The translations under genes were made by a program, and so were the position numbers. From the NCBI RefSeq assembly GCF_011043625.1, contig NZ_JAAKGT010000006.1, forward strand, positions 234,452 to 298,451: DNA of 64,000 nt, given 5' to 3'. The DNA is from Caulobacter sp. 602-2. GTDB lineage: Bacteria; Pseudomonadota; Alphaproteobacteria; Caulobacterales; Caulobacteraceae. This document shows, in pieces, positions 15,637-25,300 of this stretch. The notes beneath the pieces were generated by a model. That model saw only the letters and a program-made list of their open reading frames with translations. It was not told the origin of the DNA and did not search any database. Every line of letters begins with the position of its first letter. Within the stretch, counting starts at the first letter, position 1.

Positions 15637-16470
15637 CTAGGAAAATCGCCCTGGCCGTGATGGTCCTTTCACCACCAGCGCCTGACGGTGGAGGGGCGAG
15701 ACCGCAAGCGCGGATGTGATCGCCGCAAGCAAGTCCACGGCGACGACCGGCTTGCGCACGACCCCGTCGAAGTCGCCGTCCCTCTGTCCGTCGGCATCGG
15801 CGCCGGTTGTTTCCGCCTCAGCGGTGAAGGCCAGGATCGGCGTCGACTGATTGAGCCCGCAGCTTTGGCGGATGGCGGCCGCGGCGTCTCGGCCGCTGAT
15901 CCGAGGCATGCGCAGATCCATCAGGATCACGTCGAAGGGCGACTTGGCGGCCGCAGCTATGGCGGCGTGCCCGTCTTCGGCGTCGACGACGCCAGCGCCG
16001 AAATGCTTGAGCAGCGCGCGGGCCAGGCCCCGATTGGCTGGATTGTCGTCGACGACGAGTATCCTTACGCCATCAAGTCGGAAGTCCTCCTCGTCGCGCT
16101 CGATCTGAGCGTCGTGATCGACGGCGCGGGCCGGCAGGCGAACTGTGAAGCAGCTCCCCGCTCCAACCTGGCTTTCGACCTGGATGTCGCCGCCCATGGC
16201 TTCTGCGAGCCCTCGGCAGATCGCCAAGCCCAGGCCGGCGCCGCCGTGACGGCGTCGGGTCGAGCCGTCGACCTGCGAGAACCGCTGGAAGAGTTTGTCG
16301 ATCGCCTCGGGTGCAAGGCCCTCGCCGGTGTCGCGCACCGCGAGCACCAGTCGGCCCGGGCCCTGTTCGTAGGTGATCTTCACCTCTACCGCGCCGGTCG
16401 GCGTGAACTTGATGGCGTTGCCGAGCAGATTGACCAGGATCTGGCGCACGCGATCGGGGTCGACGGCGAT
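15637..16470 (-). pseudogene. Remnant of a hybrid histidine kinase (ATPase and receiver domains only)
   Basis: The frame encodes about 275 residues: a HATPase_c domain from the N box ([19 protein letters not shown]) through the G boxes ([27 protein letters not shown]), then a receiver domain with VVDDN, the phospho-acceptor Asp in LMDLRMP, and the conserved Lys in VVRKPV. The HisKA dimerisation/phospho-His domain and any sensor are missing: an in-frame TGA lies only a few codons before the ATPase N box, and upstream DNA codes a different protein on the other strand. A full-length hybrid kinase would be two to three times longer. It is either dead or a free ATPase-receiver protein started from an internal GTG. 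Confidence 0.75.
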
Positions 16471-16472
16471 GG

Positions 16473-16826
16473 ACCTTCGTCATTGTCGGCGTAGCGGCCT
16501 ATCTTGTGACGATCCGAGCGCTCGCCATGGCCCTGAGGAGCTATGCGGTTCCAGGCCAAAATCGACTGCGCCGATTGATGTGGTTGGCCTACATGGCAGC
16601 TGGCCTCGTCGCCGTGGCGACGGGTTGCCGAGATCCAGACGGTATGCGCGCAGTGCTGCATCAGGCCGCGCCCCAGGGCCTGATCCTCCCGCTCGGCATT
16701 CTGCTGCTCAAAAGCGAAGGCCCGGCAGTCGCGGCCGATCCAATACGCTTCAGCATCGGTTGGTTGGTGGTCGCCAGTCTAACATTGGCCGGCTCGGTGC
16801 TGTGGCTGGGACCCGGCTTGATCTAG
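16473..16826 (+). pseudogene. 3' fragment of a membrane-protein gene
   Basis: An open frame reading as the last 117 or so residues of a polytopic membrane protein: hydrophobic stretches around [41 protein letters not shown] and IGWLVVASLTLAGSVLWLG, with polar basic linkers. No ATG with a ribosome-binding site fits at its 5' end, and coding character stops where the kinase fragment on the other strand begins (about 16470). I do not recognise the family. It looks like the surviving tail of a gene cut by the same event that truncated the kinase. Confidence 0.5.
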
Positions 16827-17001
16827 CCGCCTCTTCTCTATGGCCAGAGCCACGGCTAGGGTCTCAGATGGATGCGCTAGAGAGACCAAACGCCGACCGC
16901 TGTCATCAGCGCTGGCTCATGAGCGTCCAAGATCCGGAGCGATCCCAAGGTCGGCTCCTGGCGCAACCTGCTCATTTCCCGGCTGGTTGAGGCAAGGTTG
17001 C

Positions 17002-17433
17002 TCAGGCGCTTTTGACCGTCCGTGTCGAAGCGCTGCCCATAATTCGAGACAAGACCCGTCGGGCGTTGGTAGCGCAGTCGATGTCGTCGGGCTTGGCTTC
17101 GATCAGATCGATCAAGGCAATCAATTGCGCCTTGCTCTCGGCCAAGCGCGCTTCCAGCGCCTCGATGTCGGCCACCCGCCCACGCAGCGCGCTCATCAGC
17201 GCGTCGTGTTCCCAGTTCGTCAGGTCGGGCGGCAGAAGACGGCGGATTTCGTCCAGGCTGAAGCCCGCCTTCTGGGCCGAAGCGATCACCTCCAGAACCA
17301 TGACCGCTTCGGCCGGATAGGCGCGGTAGCCGTTCGCTCGCCGCTCCACGGTGGTGAGGAGACCCTCGCGCTCATAGAACCGGATGCGCGACTGGGTGAG
17401 GCCCGTGCGCTTGGCCAGCTCGCCGATGTTCAT
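17002..17433 (-). CDS. MerR-family transcriptional regulator
   Basis: A 143-residue regulator. Residues 1-70 form the winged helix-turn-helix of MerR proteins (MNIGELAKRTGLTQSRIRFY then EREGLL), followed by a dimerisation coiled coil (VADIEALEARLAESKAQLIALIDLIE). The C-terminus has a single Cys (DDIDCATNARRVL) and lacks the paired Cys or His metal loops of CueR/ZntR, so an organic effector or redox signal is more likely than metal. It is divergent from the oxidoreductase gene, with a MerR-type dyad in the 83-base gap, and probably controls that operon and itself. Confidence 0.9.
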   Translation of the reverse strand: MNIGELAKRTGLTQSRIRFYEREGLLTTVERRANGYRAYPAEAVMVLEVIASAQKAGFSLDEIRRLLPPDLTNWEHDALMSALRGRVADIEALEARLAESKAQLIALIDLIEAKPDDIDCATNARRVLSRIMGSASTRTVKSA

Positions 17434-17454
17434 GCCGATAGCTCCGAAAACGCC

Positions 17455-17485
17455 TTGACCTTAAACTTAACTCAAAGGTTAGAGG
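17455..17485 (+). promoter_or_regulatory. MerR-type operator overlapping the oxidoreductase promoter
   Basis: A dyad ACCTT-N12-AAGGT lies at 17458-17479, the classic MerR-family operator layout. A -35-like TTGACC (17455-17460) and a -10-like TAGAGG (17480-17485) are 19 bases apart, the overlong spacing that MerR activators correct by twisting the DNA. It lies 32-60 bases before the plus-strand start. Confidence 0.65.
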
Positions 17486-17516
17486 TGCCGCCACGCTTTT
17501 TCGTGGAGCCTTAGCG

Positions 17517-18755
17517 ATGTCGCTCTTTTCCCCGCTCTCTCTGCCTAACGGCGCCGTCATTCCAAACCGCATCGCCAAGGCGGCCATGGAAGAGAACATG
17601 GCCGATGCCGATCACCTGCCGTCCGCGGATCTGATCACGCTCTACAAGGCCTGGGCCGACGGGCAGGCCGGATTGATTATCACCGGCAACGTGATGGTCG
17701 ACGCCCGCGCCATGACCGGACCGGCCGGCGTCGTTCTTGAGAGCGAGCGTGACCTGGACAAGTTCAGGGCCTGGGCGACGGCCGCCCGCTCGGGCGGCGG
17801 CCAGGTTTGGATGCAGATCAATCATCCTGGCCGCCAGATGCCGGCGGCCTTGGGTCAGGAGACGATCGCCCCCTCGGCGATCTCCTTGGACCTTGGCGCG
17901 CAGTCCAAGGTTTTCCCGATGCCGCGCGAAATGTCGGCCGCCGACATCGCCGAGGTCGAGCGCCGGTTCGTGGCCACCGCCGTCCTGGCCGAGCGCGCCG
18001 GCTTCACCGGCGTGGAGATCCACGCCGCCCACGGCTACCTTCTCAGCCAGTTCCTCTCGCCGCTGGCCAATCATCGCAAGGACGACTGGGGCGGCAGCCT
18101 GGAGAACCGTGCGCGCCTGCTGCTGGATATAGTCCGAGGCGTGCGCGCGGCGGTCTCGCCGGGGTTCGCGGTAGCGGTCAAGCTCAACTCCGCCGACTTC
18201 CAACGGGGCGGTTTTTCGCCCGAGGACGCCCGCGACGTGGTCACCATGCTGAGCGGGCAGGGCGTCGATCTCGTCGAGCTTTCTGGCGGCAGCTACGAGG
18301 CTCCGGCCATGATGGGCTCAGCGCGCGACGAGCGCACCTTGGCGCGCGAGGCCTATTTCCTGGAGTTCGCCCGCGAGATCGGCAAGGTTGCGACCATGCC
18401 GTTGATGGTGACCGGCGGCATCAAGCGGCGCGAGGTCGCCCAAAAGGTGGTCGAGAGCGGTGTGGCCATGGCCGGCATCGCCACAGCGCTCGCCATTGAG
18501 CCAAACCTTCCGATCCGCTGGCGGGAAGGCAAGGCCGATGCGCCGTCCCTCAAGCCCATAACCTGGAAGAACAAGCCCATCGCCTCGTCGGCGCACATGG
18601 CCGCCGTCCGCTTTCAGCTGGTGCGCCTGAGCCGGCGGCGACGGACCGCGCCCAATATCTCGCCGGTGTGGGCTTTGATCACCTCGCAGATCCAGGCTCG
18701 TCGCAGCGCTCGCCAGTATCGTCACTGGATTACGCGCCGTCCTCAAGCGGCCTGA
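17517..18755 (+). CDS. NADH:flavin oxidoreductase, Old Yellow Enzyme family
   Basis: A 412-residue FMN enzyme with a TIM-barrel. Key segments: N-terminal [30 protein letters not shown], the family signature [14 protein letters not shown] followed by [17 protein letters not shown], and a phosphate-binding end [10 protein letters not shown] with [11 protein letters not shown]. Enzymes of this family reduce activated C=C bonds or related electrophiles using NAD(P)H. A basic C-terminal extension of about 60 residues ([14 protein letters not shown]) follows the barrel. It is first in a probable two-gene operon with an acetoacetate-decarboxylase-like protein and is presumably induced by the divergent MerR regulator. 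Substrate unknown. Confidence 0.9.
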   Translation: MSLFSPLSLPNGAVIPNRIAKAAMEENMADADHLPSADLITLYKAWADGQAGLIITGNVMVDARAMTGPAGVVLESERDLDKFRAWATAARSGGGQVWMQINHPGRQMPAALGQETIAPSAISLDLGAQSKVFPMPREMSAADIAEVERRFVATAVLAERAGFTGVEIHAAHGYLLSQFLSPLANHRKDDWGGSLENRARLLLDIVRGVRAAVSPGFAVAVKLNSADFQRGGFSPEDARDVVTMLSGQGVDLVELSGGSYEAPAMMGSARDERTLAREAYFLEFAREIGKVATMPLMVTGGIKRREVAQKVVESGVAMAGIATALAIEPNLPIRWREGKADAPSLKPITWKNKPIASSAHMAAVRFQLVRLSRRRRTAPNISPVWALITSQIQARRSARQYRHWITRRPQAA

Positions 18756-18822
18756 GCGCAACGCTCCTACCGTCGGCGGTCGGACCAGACCGCTTCGAGC
18801 ACCTCATCAAAAGGTTTCTGGC

Positions 18823-19722
18823 ATGATTGACCAATGGGTGGACGTCGAGTTTGGCGGGCAGACCGTCAAGGTTCCCAAGGGCGGGTATTACGATCGCTTT
18901 CGCTCCAATTCCGACCTGGACCTGGTGGCGCGCGATCCGGCGGCCGGCAACATCGATTTCTTCCGCCGGATTCCCAAGCAGAAGGTCCCCTCGCGGGTGG
19001 GGCCGATCTGGGCGCCCAACTTCTACTATCGCAGCAGCTCGGTGCAGCTTTTGATGACCGCGCCGATCGAAAGGTTGGCGGCGGCCTTGCCCGCGCCGCT
19101 GGAGCCGCTTCGTCCGCTCCCAGGCAAGGGCCTGGTGGCTCTGACCTTCTTCTCCTACGCCGTTTGCGACAACGATCCCTACGATGAGGTGTCGATCGCG
19201 GTGGTGGTGCGCCGTCCCGGCGCCAAGGGATCGCATGTCGGGCAGTTGATGGGCGACATCCGCAGGCGCAACTTCTGCGCCCATGTTCTGGCACTTCCGG
19301 TCACCACCGATATTGCTCGGGTGCGTGGCGTCCAAGGCTACCAGCTGCCCAAGTGGCTGACCCCGATCACCGTCGATATCGGCGCTGAGGTGACAGCTAG
19401 CATCGCCGCCGCCGACGGCTCGCCGGACTTGGTGCTGCGCGCGCCTGCGCCGGTGTTCCATGACGTACCGTCCCAATCGCGCCTGGGCTCAAACACCATG
19501 TTTCACCAGGTCGACGGCCAGTGGAGCCAGACCCTCGTCCAGTCCAACACGCTGTCTTACGCCCAAGAGCTCTTCCCCAAGGGCGTGACGCTATCGCGGC
19601 ATGGCGGCCCGATGAGCGATCTCCTGAGCGGCTTGGGGGCTTCGCGCATGCTGCGGCTGGATGTGGTCAGAGACGCGCAACTGGTGCTCAACACGCCCAC
19701 GCGCCTTGAGCGCTTTGCATAG
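18823..19722 (+). CDS. Acetoacetate-decarboxylase-family protein
   Basis: A 299-residue cytoplasmic protein. Recognisable family segments are YDEVSIAVVVRRPG (about residues 123-136), a central strand-rich region, and GVQGYQLPKWLTPI, corresponding to the E/G-x-G-x-PK region of acetoacetate decarboxylases. True decarboxylases use a Schiff-base Lys beside a second Lys; that pair is not obvious here, so it may belong to the wider ADC-like superfamily that acts on other keto acids as aldolase-dehydratase. It starts 67 bases after the oxidoreductase, with AAAAGG upstream of ATG. Pairing suggests both act on the same unsaturated keto compound (inference). Confidence 0.75.
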   Translation: MIDQWVDVEFGGQTVKVPKGGYYDRFRSNSDLDLVARDPAAGNIDFFRRIPKQKVPSRVGPIWAPNFYYRSSSVQLLMTAPIERLAAALPAPLEPLRPLPGKGLVALTFFSYAVCDNDPYDEVSIAVVVRRPGAKGSHVGQLMGDIRRRNFCAHVLALPVTTDIARVRGVQGYQLPKWLTPITVDIGAEVTASIAAADGSPDLVLRAPAPVFHDVPSQSRLGSNTMFHQVDGQWSQTLVQSNTLSYAQELFPKGVTLSRHGGPMSDLLSGLGASRMLRLDVVRDAQLVLNTPTRLERFA

Positions 19723-20639
19723 GACGCTCTCGAGCGATCGTATCGCTCAGAGCCGCCAAGTCGATGTCCAGTTCCTGGAGATGCGCCAGCGTCGGCTATT
19801 GGCGCGCAACAGACGCTCGGCAGTAGTGCTCATGTGACTCTCTCCTTCATTCGCGGGCCACGCTTGAGCCCTTTGTCGATCCGATGGAGCTTAGGGAGTA
19901 CAATAGCGTATTCGTAAGTATCGTCTTCGTCCGACAGCGGGCGCCAGCGGTCTTCTGAAGAATAAAATCTATTTAAATTCAAGCGCTTTGCAGGTGGCGC
20001 TGCAGCCTGCATTTGGTGGGGCTCGCCTGGCTTTCACTGCGGTGAGGGTGGCAGTTTATGTCTCCTGCTTCCGCCGTCAGCGGTTCAAGTTTGATGATGA
20101 AGGCATGGGCGTCGCCGTCGGTTCAGGAGGGCGGCGACGATACCGGCGCGCGGCATCCATAGGCGCCGGCTCTTTCCAGCCTGACGCCGGATCGGCGTCG
20201 ACTTGAGCCTGTCTCCCAATAGAGCTGTGTCAGCATCCCATATCGATAGCTGGAGTGACCCTTGCCCTGTCAGGGGCGATTGCCGGGAGCGGTCTGGCTG
20301 GGCGGGCTTGGTGAGAGTCTGGCGTCAGTCGACATTTGATCGCGATATTGATCTCAGCCGGAAGCGCGCTGGAAAATCATCGCTACCCGCTGGATACCTC
20401 CGGGCCAAGGTTGCATCGGTAGTCGATAAAGATCGCGCGGCTTCTCAATTTGGGAAGTTGCTGCGTGGGCTTGTGTCCATTTGAGAGGTATTTGATCCAT
20501 GTAAATGTCGCGAAATCTATGTGCGATCATTTGCACAAAGGTGGATGGTATCGTGCGTGGATGATTCTGAAACAAATTAACTAGTTTGAAACGCGCAAAT
20601 ACCTATCACGCGCTCAGTGTAGTAGGTGGGGCGTTTAGT
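19723..20639. other. 917-base gap, AT-richer, without a convincing gene
   Basis: Coding signal is weak in all frames. On the minus strand two short frames overlap as ATGA at 19830-19833: a 60-codon frame (19830-20012) with charged residues, and a 28-codon frame (19747-19833) with a good AAGGAGAG ribosome-binding sequence. Neither resembles a known protein. The right end must hold the promoter of the secretion operon at 20640; an AACTAGTT palindrome lies at 20579-20586. The lower GC content than the neighbours suggests non-coding or decayed DNA. Confidence 0.5.
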
Positions 20640-22355
20640 ATGAGTGCTGGTGTATCGTGGGGCGCGAAGCGCGCCCTGGTCGTCGCGACGAGCTCGTTTC
20701 TGGCTCTGACCTGGTCCGCGGCAAGTTTCGCGCAGACCGCGCCCAGCCGGACCCTTCCTCAAACCATCGCACCGACCGTGCAGGAGGCCCAAGGCGAGAT
20801 CGCCCTGCCGGCCACCCGGTTGACGGCGGCCCCGGCCGGCGCCGAGGCGCTGTCTGTGCGGATCGAGCGCGTGGTGGTCGAAAGCGTCGCGCCTGACCGC
20901 GCCGACGCCGTCGCCGCGCTGACCCGGACCGTCGAAGGCCAAACGGTCACTGTCGCCGCGCTCTACGAGATCGCCGCCAAGATTGAGGCGCTGTACGCCC
21001 AGGACGGGCGCATCCTGACCCGCGCCACCCTGCCGCCGCAGTCGCTGAAGGATGGGGCGGTCGTGCGGATCGTCGTCGTCGAGGGCTTCATCGAGAGCAT
21101 CGACGACAGCCGCGTGCCGGCCAAGGTGCGCGGACCGATCCGCGACCGGCTGGTCAAGCTGATCAACCGGCCGGGGCTGAGCCTGCCGCAGATCGAGCGC
21201 CAGGTGCTGCTGGCCGCGCGCGTTCCCGGCGTCAATCTGCGCACGACCCTGGTTCCCGGCGAGCTCGTCGGCGGGGCGCGACTGGTGCTGCAGGTCGAGC
21301 ACGACGCCGTCGCCGGCGGCCTGGGCGCCGACAACAGCCTGTCGAGCGCCTATGACGACTGGAACCTCGAGGCGCGGCTGACGGCCAACTCGGTGTTCGG
21401 GGCGGGCGAGCAGTTCTATGCCTTCGGGGCCTCGGCCACCGACCTAGCCCTGACGGGCGGGCATCCCCATCGCCGCATCGTCGGCCTTGGCCTGATCGCG
21501 CCGCTGGGCTTCGACGGGGCGACGGCCCAGCTCGAGTACCTGCACGCCGACACCAATCCGATCGCGCCGCGCGGCGTGCTGCCGGTGCAGGGCCAGTTCG
21601 ACCGCATCGTGGCCAAGCTGTCCTATCCGCTGATCCTTGGCCGGCGCGAGATGCTGTCGGTGTCGGGCGGGTTCGAATGGACCAACGAAAGCCAGGCCGC
21701 CCGCGGCTTCGGCGTCGATCTGAGCAAGGACGCCCTGCGCAGCTTCACGCTCGGCCTCGAAGGCGGCAAGGCGATCGGCGCGGCCACCACCGTCTCGTCG
21801 CGCATCGACTTCAACCAGGGCATTTCGGGCTTTGGCGCGCGAACCCCGGCCGACGCCCGGATCTCCGGCACGCCGCTGTCGCGTCAGGGCTCCAAGCCCG
21901 ACTTCACCAAGCTTTCGGCCACCGCCAGCGTCGACCGGGCCCTCGGCGGTCCGTTCTCCGCGCGGCTGGTGCTGCGCGGCCAGACCGGCTTCGGCGGCGC
22001 TCTGCCCAGCGCCATGCAGTTCTCGCTGGATGGCGGGGAGGGCGTCTCCGGCTTCGACGCCGGCTCGATCAATGTCGACAGCGGCCTGACTGGCCGCGCC
22101 GAGCTGGCCGCCCTGGCCCCGATCGGCGGGCGCGTCGTGGCGCGTCCCTACCTGTTCGCGGCAGCCGGCAGGGGCTGGCTGGAAAAGCCGACCGTGGTCG
22201 AGAAGCCGCGGCCCGACGGCTGGTCGGTGGGGGGCGGCGCCCGCACGACGCTGGCGCAGCGCGTCAATCTCAGCGCCGAGCTGGCGCACGCCAACAGCAA
22301 CCTGTTCGCCAAAAACCAGACGCGCCTCACGGCCAGCGTCAACGTCGCGTTCTGA
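20640..22355 (+). CDS. Two-partner secretion outer-membrane transporter (TpsB, ShlB/FhaC family)
   Basis: A 571-residue Omp85-superfamily transporter that would export the adjacent large adhesin across the outer membrane. I chose ATG 20640 because AGGTGGGG precedes it and it opens a signal peptide (KRALVVATSSFLALT to ASFAQ); the frame is open to 20586. Order: signal, Pro-rich linker, POTRA domains at roughly residues 60-220 (VRIERVVVE, VVEGFIESID, LPQIERQVLLAARVPGV), then a 16-strand-type barrel (LPQ-GQFDRIVAKLSYPLIL region) ending in a TASVNVAF strand with terminal Phe. Stop and next start are 14 bases apart, so it forms an operon with the adhesin. Confidence 0.92.
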   Translation: MSAGVSWGAKRALVVATSSFLALTWSAASFAQTAPSRTLPQTIAPTVQEAQGEIALPATRLTAAPAGAEALSVRIERVVVESVAPDRADAVAALTRTVEGQTVTVAALYEIAAKIEALYAQDGRILTRATLPPQSLKDGAVVRIVVVEGFIESIDDSRVPAKVRGPIRDRLVKLINRPGLSLPQIERQVLLAARVPGVNLRTTLVPGELVGGARLVLQVEHDAVAGGLGADNSLSSAYDDWNLEARLTANSVFGAGEQFYAFGASATDLALTGGHPHRRIVGLGLIAPLGFDGATAQLEYLHADTNPIAPRGVLPVQGQFDRIVAKLSYPLILGRREMLSVSGGFEWTNESQAARGFGVDLSKDALRSFTLGLEGGKAIGAATTVSSRIDFNQGISGFGARTPADARISGTPLSRQGSKPDFTKLSATASVDRALGGPFSARLVLRGQTGFGGALPSAMQFSLDGGEGVSGFDAGSINVDSGLTGRAELAALAPIGGRVVARPYLFAAAGRGWLEKPTVVEKPRPDGWSVGGGARTTLAQRVNLSAELAHANSNLFAKNQTRLTASVNVAF

Positions 22356-22369
22356 GGGGAAGCCAGACC

Positions 22370-25300
22370 ATGCTTATCGCCAACAAGCTTCACCTGATCG
22401 CCACCACCAGCCTGACCCTGACCCTGGCCGCGATGGCCAGCCAGGCGGCGGCGCGGGACGCCCTGCCCACCGGCGGCTCGGTGGTCGCCGGCTCGGCAAC
22501 CATCGGCGGCCAGTCGGGCGGCGCCCAGACCATCACCCAGACCAGCCAGAAGGCGGTGATCGACTGGGCCAGCTTCAACGTCGGCCAGGGCAATAGCCTG
22601 ACCTTCGTGACGCCCAACGCCGACGGCGCGACCCTCAACCGGGTGACCGGCACGACCGGCTCGACCATCGCCGGCCAGATCACCGCCAACGGCAGCGTCT
22701 ATCTGATCAATCCCAACGGCATCCAGATCACCCAGACCGGCGTGATCAACGCCGGCCGCGGCTTCGTGGCCTCGACGCTGGACATCTCCAACGACGAGTT
22801 CATGGCCGGCGCCGGCCGCTTCACCGGTACGGGCGGTACGATCGACCACCGGGGCTCGATCACCGTGGGCGCCGGCGGTGTCGTCGGCCTGCTGGGCGGC
22901 AGCGTCTCCAGCACCGGCCTGATCATGGCCCCGGCGGGCAAGGTGGTGATCGGGGCGGTCACCCACGCCACGCTCGACCTCAACGGCGGCGGCTTCCTGC
23001 AGGTGGCCTTGCCCGAGCAGTCGGCCCTGGCGGCGGACGGCTCCAGCGCGCTGGTCTCGGCCCAGTCGGGCTATGAGGCGACCCGCAACACCGTCAATCT
23101 GGACGGCCTGAGCAGCGCCAGCGTGACCGGCCGCAACGGCGACATCGTGCTGGGCGGCAAGATCAGCGTCGATTCCGACGCCGGCGACGCGGGCTCGATC
23201 ATGGTGATGGGCAATAACACCCGCGCCAACGGCGAGCTGTCGGCCCGCGCCACGGGCGCCGCCGGCAAGGGCGGCTTCATCGAGACCTCGGGCAACTATG
23301 TCGACTTCACCGGCCTGCGCGTCGACACCCGCGCGGCGAACGGCGCGACGGGGACCTGGCTGGTCGACCCGACCGACCTGACGATCGACGCGGCCGCGGC
23401 CGCGACCATCCAGAACGCCCTCAACTTCAGCAACGTCTGGCTGGAAACCTACCTCAGCGGCGGGCTGTCCGGACCGGGCGTGGCCAGTGAGGGCGCGGGC
23501 GACATCATCATCAATTCGGCGATCAGCTGGGGCGCCAACACCCTGACGCTGAACGCGGCCAACAGCATCAAGGTCAACGCCGTGCTGACCGCCTCGGGCA
23601 GCGCGGGCCTGGCCCTGAACTACGGCGACACCAAGGGCTCGATCGCCGCCACGCCGCTCGCCGGCGCCGGCCTCGACTTCGGCCTGAACAGCAGCGGTTT
23701 CGGCGGCCGGATCGACTTCACGGGCGGCGGCAACAGCTTCGCCGTCAACGGTCAAGCCTACACCATCATCACCGCCCTGGGCGCTGCCGGCTCGACCACG
23801 GGCACGGACCTGCAGGGGATCAACGGCGCCCTGGGCGGCTACTACGCCCTGGGGGCCAATATCGACGCCAGCGCCACCAGCGGCTGGAACAGCGGCCTGG
23901 GCTTCGACCCGCTGGGCGCCACCAACGCCGCCGGCGGCGGCCAGGGCTTCACCGGACGCTTCCTGGGCCTTGGCCACACCGTCAGCAACCTGACCATCAA
24001 CCGCACGTCGTCCGCCTATGGCGGCCTGTTCGGCTATGCCGCCGCCGGCGCCTCGATCGGCAATGTCGGCCTCGTCAACGCCAGCGTTTTGGTCAATGGC
24101 GACAGCGCCATCAGCGGATTCGGCGTCGGCGGCACGGCGGGCGCCCTGGTCGGGGTTTCCTACGGCGCGATCACCCAGAGCTATTCCACGGGCTCGATAT
24201 CCGCCAACGGCGGGCGCACTCCCGGTCCCTCCAGCGGCGGCGCGGGCGGCGTGGCCGGCGGGCTGGTCGGCAAGTCCTACGGTACGATCACGGGAAGCCA
24301 TTCCTCCGCCACGGTCTCGGCCAACGGCCGCGACGGCAGCAGCCTGGGCGGTGCGGGCGGCAAGGCGGGGGGCCTCGCTGGCCAGTCCTACGGCGTGATC
24401 TCGGATAGCTACGCCACGGGGGGCGTCGCGGCCAACGGCGGCGCCGGCACCGACGTTACAGTCGGTACTGCTGGCGCGGGCGGCGTGGCCGGCGGCCTAG
24501 TCGCCGAAAGCAGCGGCGTGATCACGGGGAGCCATGCGACGGGCGTGGTCTCGGCCAACGGCGGCAGCGCCCGCACCTCCGGGGGCGGCGGCAAGGCGGG
24601 GGGGCTCGTCGGGCTGTCCAACAGCACGATCATGGCGAGCTACGCCACGGGCGTGGTCTCGGCCAACGGCGGCGGCGGCAGCGGCGGCGGCGGCACGGGC
24701 GGCACGGGCGGCACGGCTGGCGGCCTGGTCGCCGAGAGCGACGGCGCGATCACGAGGAGCTATTCCACGGGGGCGGTTTCGGCCAACGGCGGCGCCGGTA
24801 GCGCGGCGGGTGGAGGGAGCGGTGGTACGGGCGGCTCCGGCGGGACCGCGGGCGGGCTCGTTGGTAAGAGCCGCAGCACGATCAGCCTGAGCTACGCCAC
24901 TGGCGCGGCGTCCGCCAACGGCGGCGGCGGCGGCGCGGGCTCAACGCTTTCCAATGGCGGCAGGGGCGGCAGCGGCGGCGTGGCGGGGGGGCTCGTCGGC
25001 GACGCCAGCGGCGCGATCGCCCAAAGCTATGCGACGGGCGCGGCGTCAGCCAACGGCGGCGGCGGCGGCAGCAATCCTTACGGCGGGATTGGCGGCGCCG
25101 GCGGCGCCGGCGGCGCGGGCGGCAAGGCCGGGGGCCTGGCCGGCCTGGCCAGCGCCGACATCGCGCAAAGCTACGCAACGGGCCGAGTGTCCGCCGCCGG
25201 CGGCGGCGGCGGTAGTTCCATGTTGGTCGGCCCGCCGCCCGTCACGGTGTACGGCGCGAGCGGCGCCGCGGGCACGGCCGGCGGCCTGATCGCCGTGGCC

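Noticed and set aside
20203..20484. A 93-codon plus-strand frame in the gap before the first secretion operon
   Set aside because: No ribosome-binding site, no motif and irregular composition; it reads as chance.
21677..22369. A 231-codon in-frame extension upstream of the first adhesin
   Set aside because: It overlaps the transporter gene in another frame and is not protein-like; the signal peptide begins at ATG 22370.
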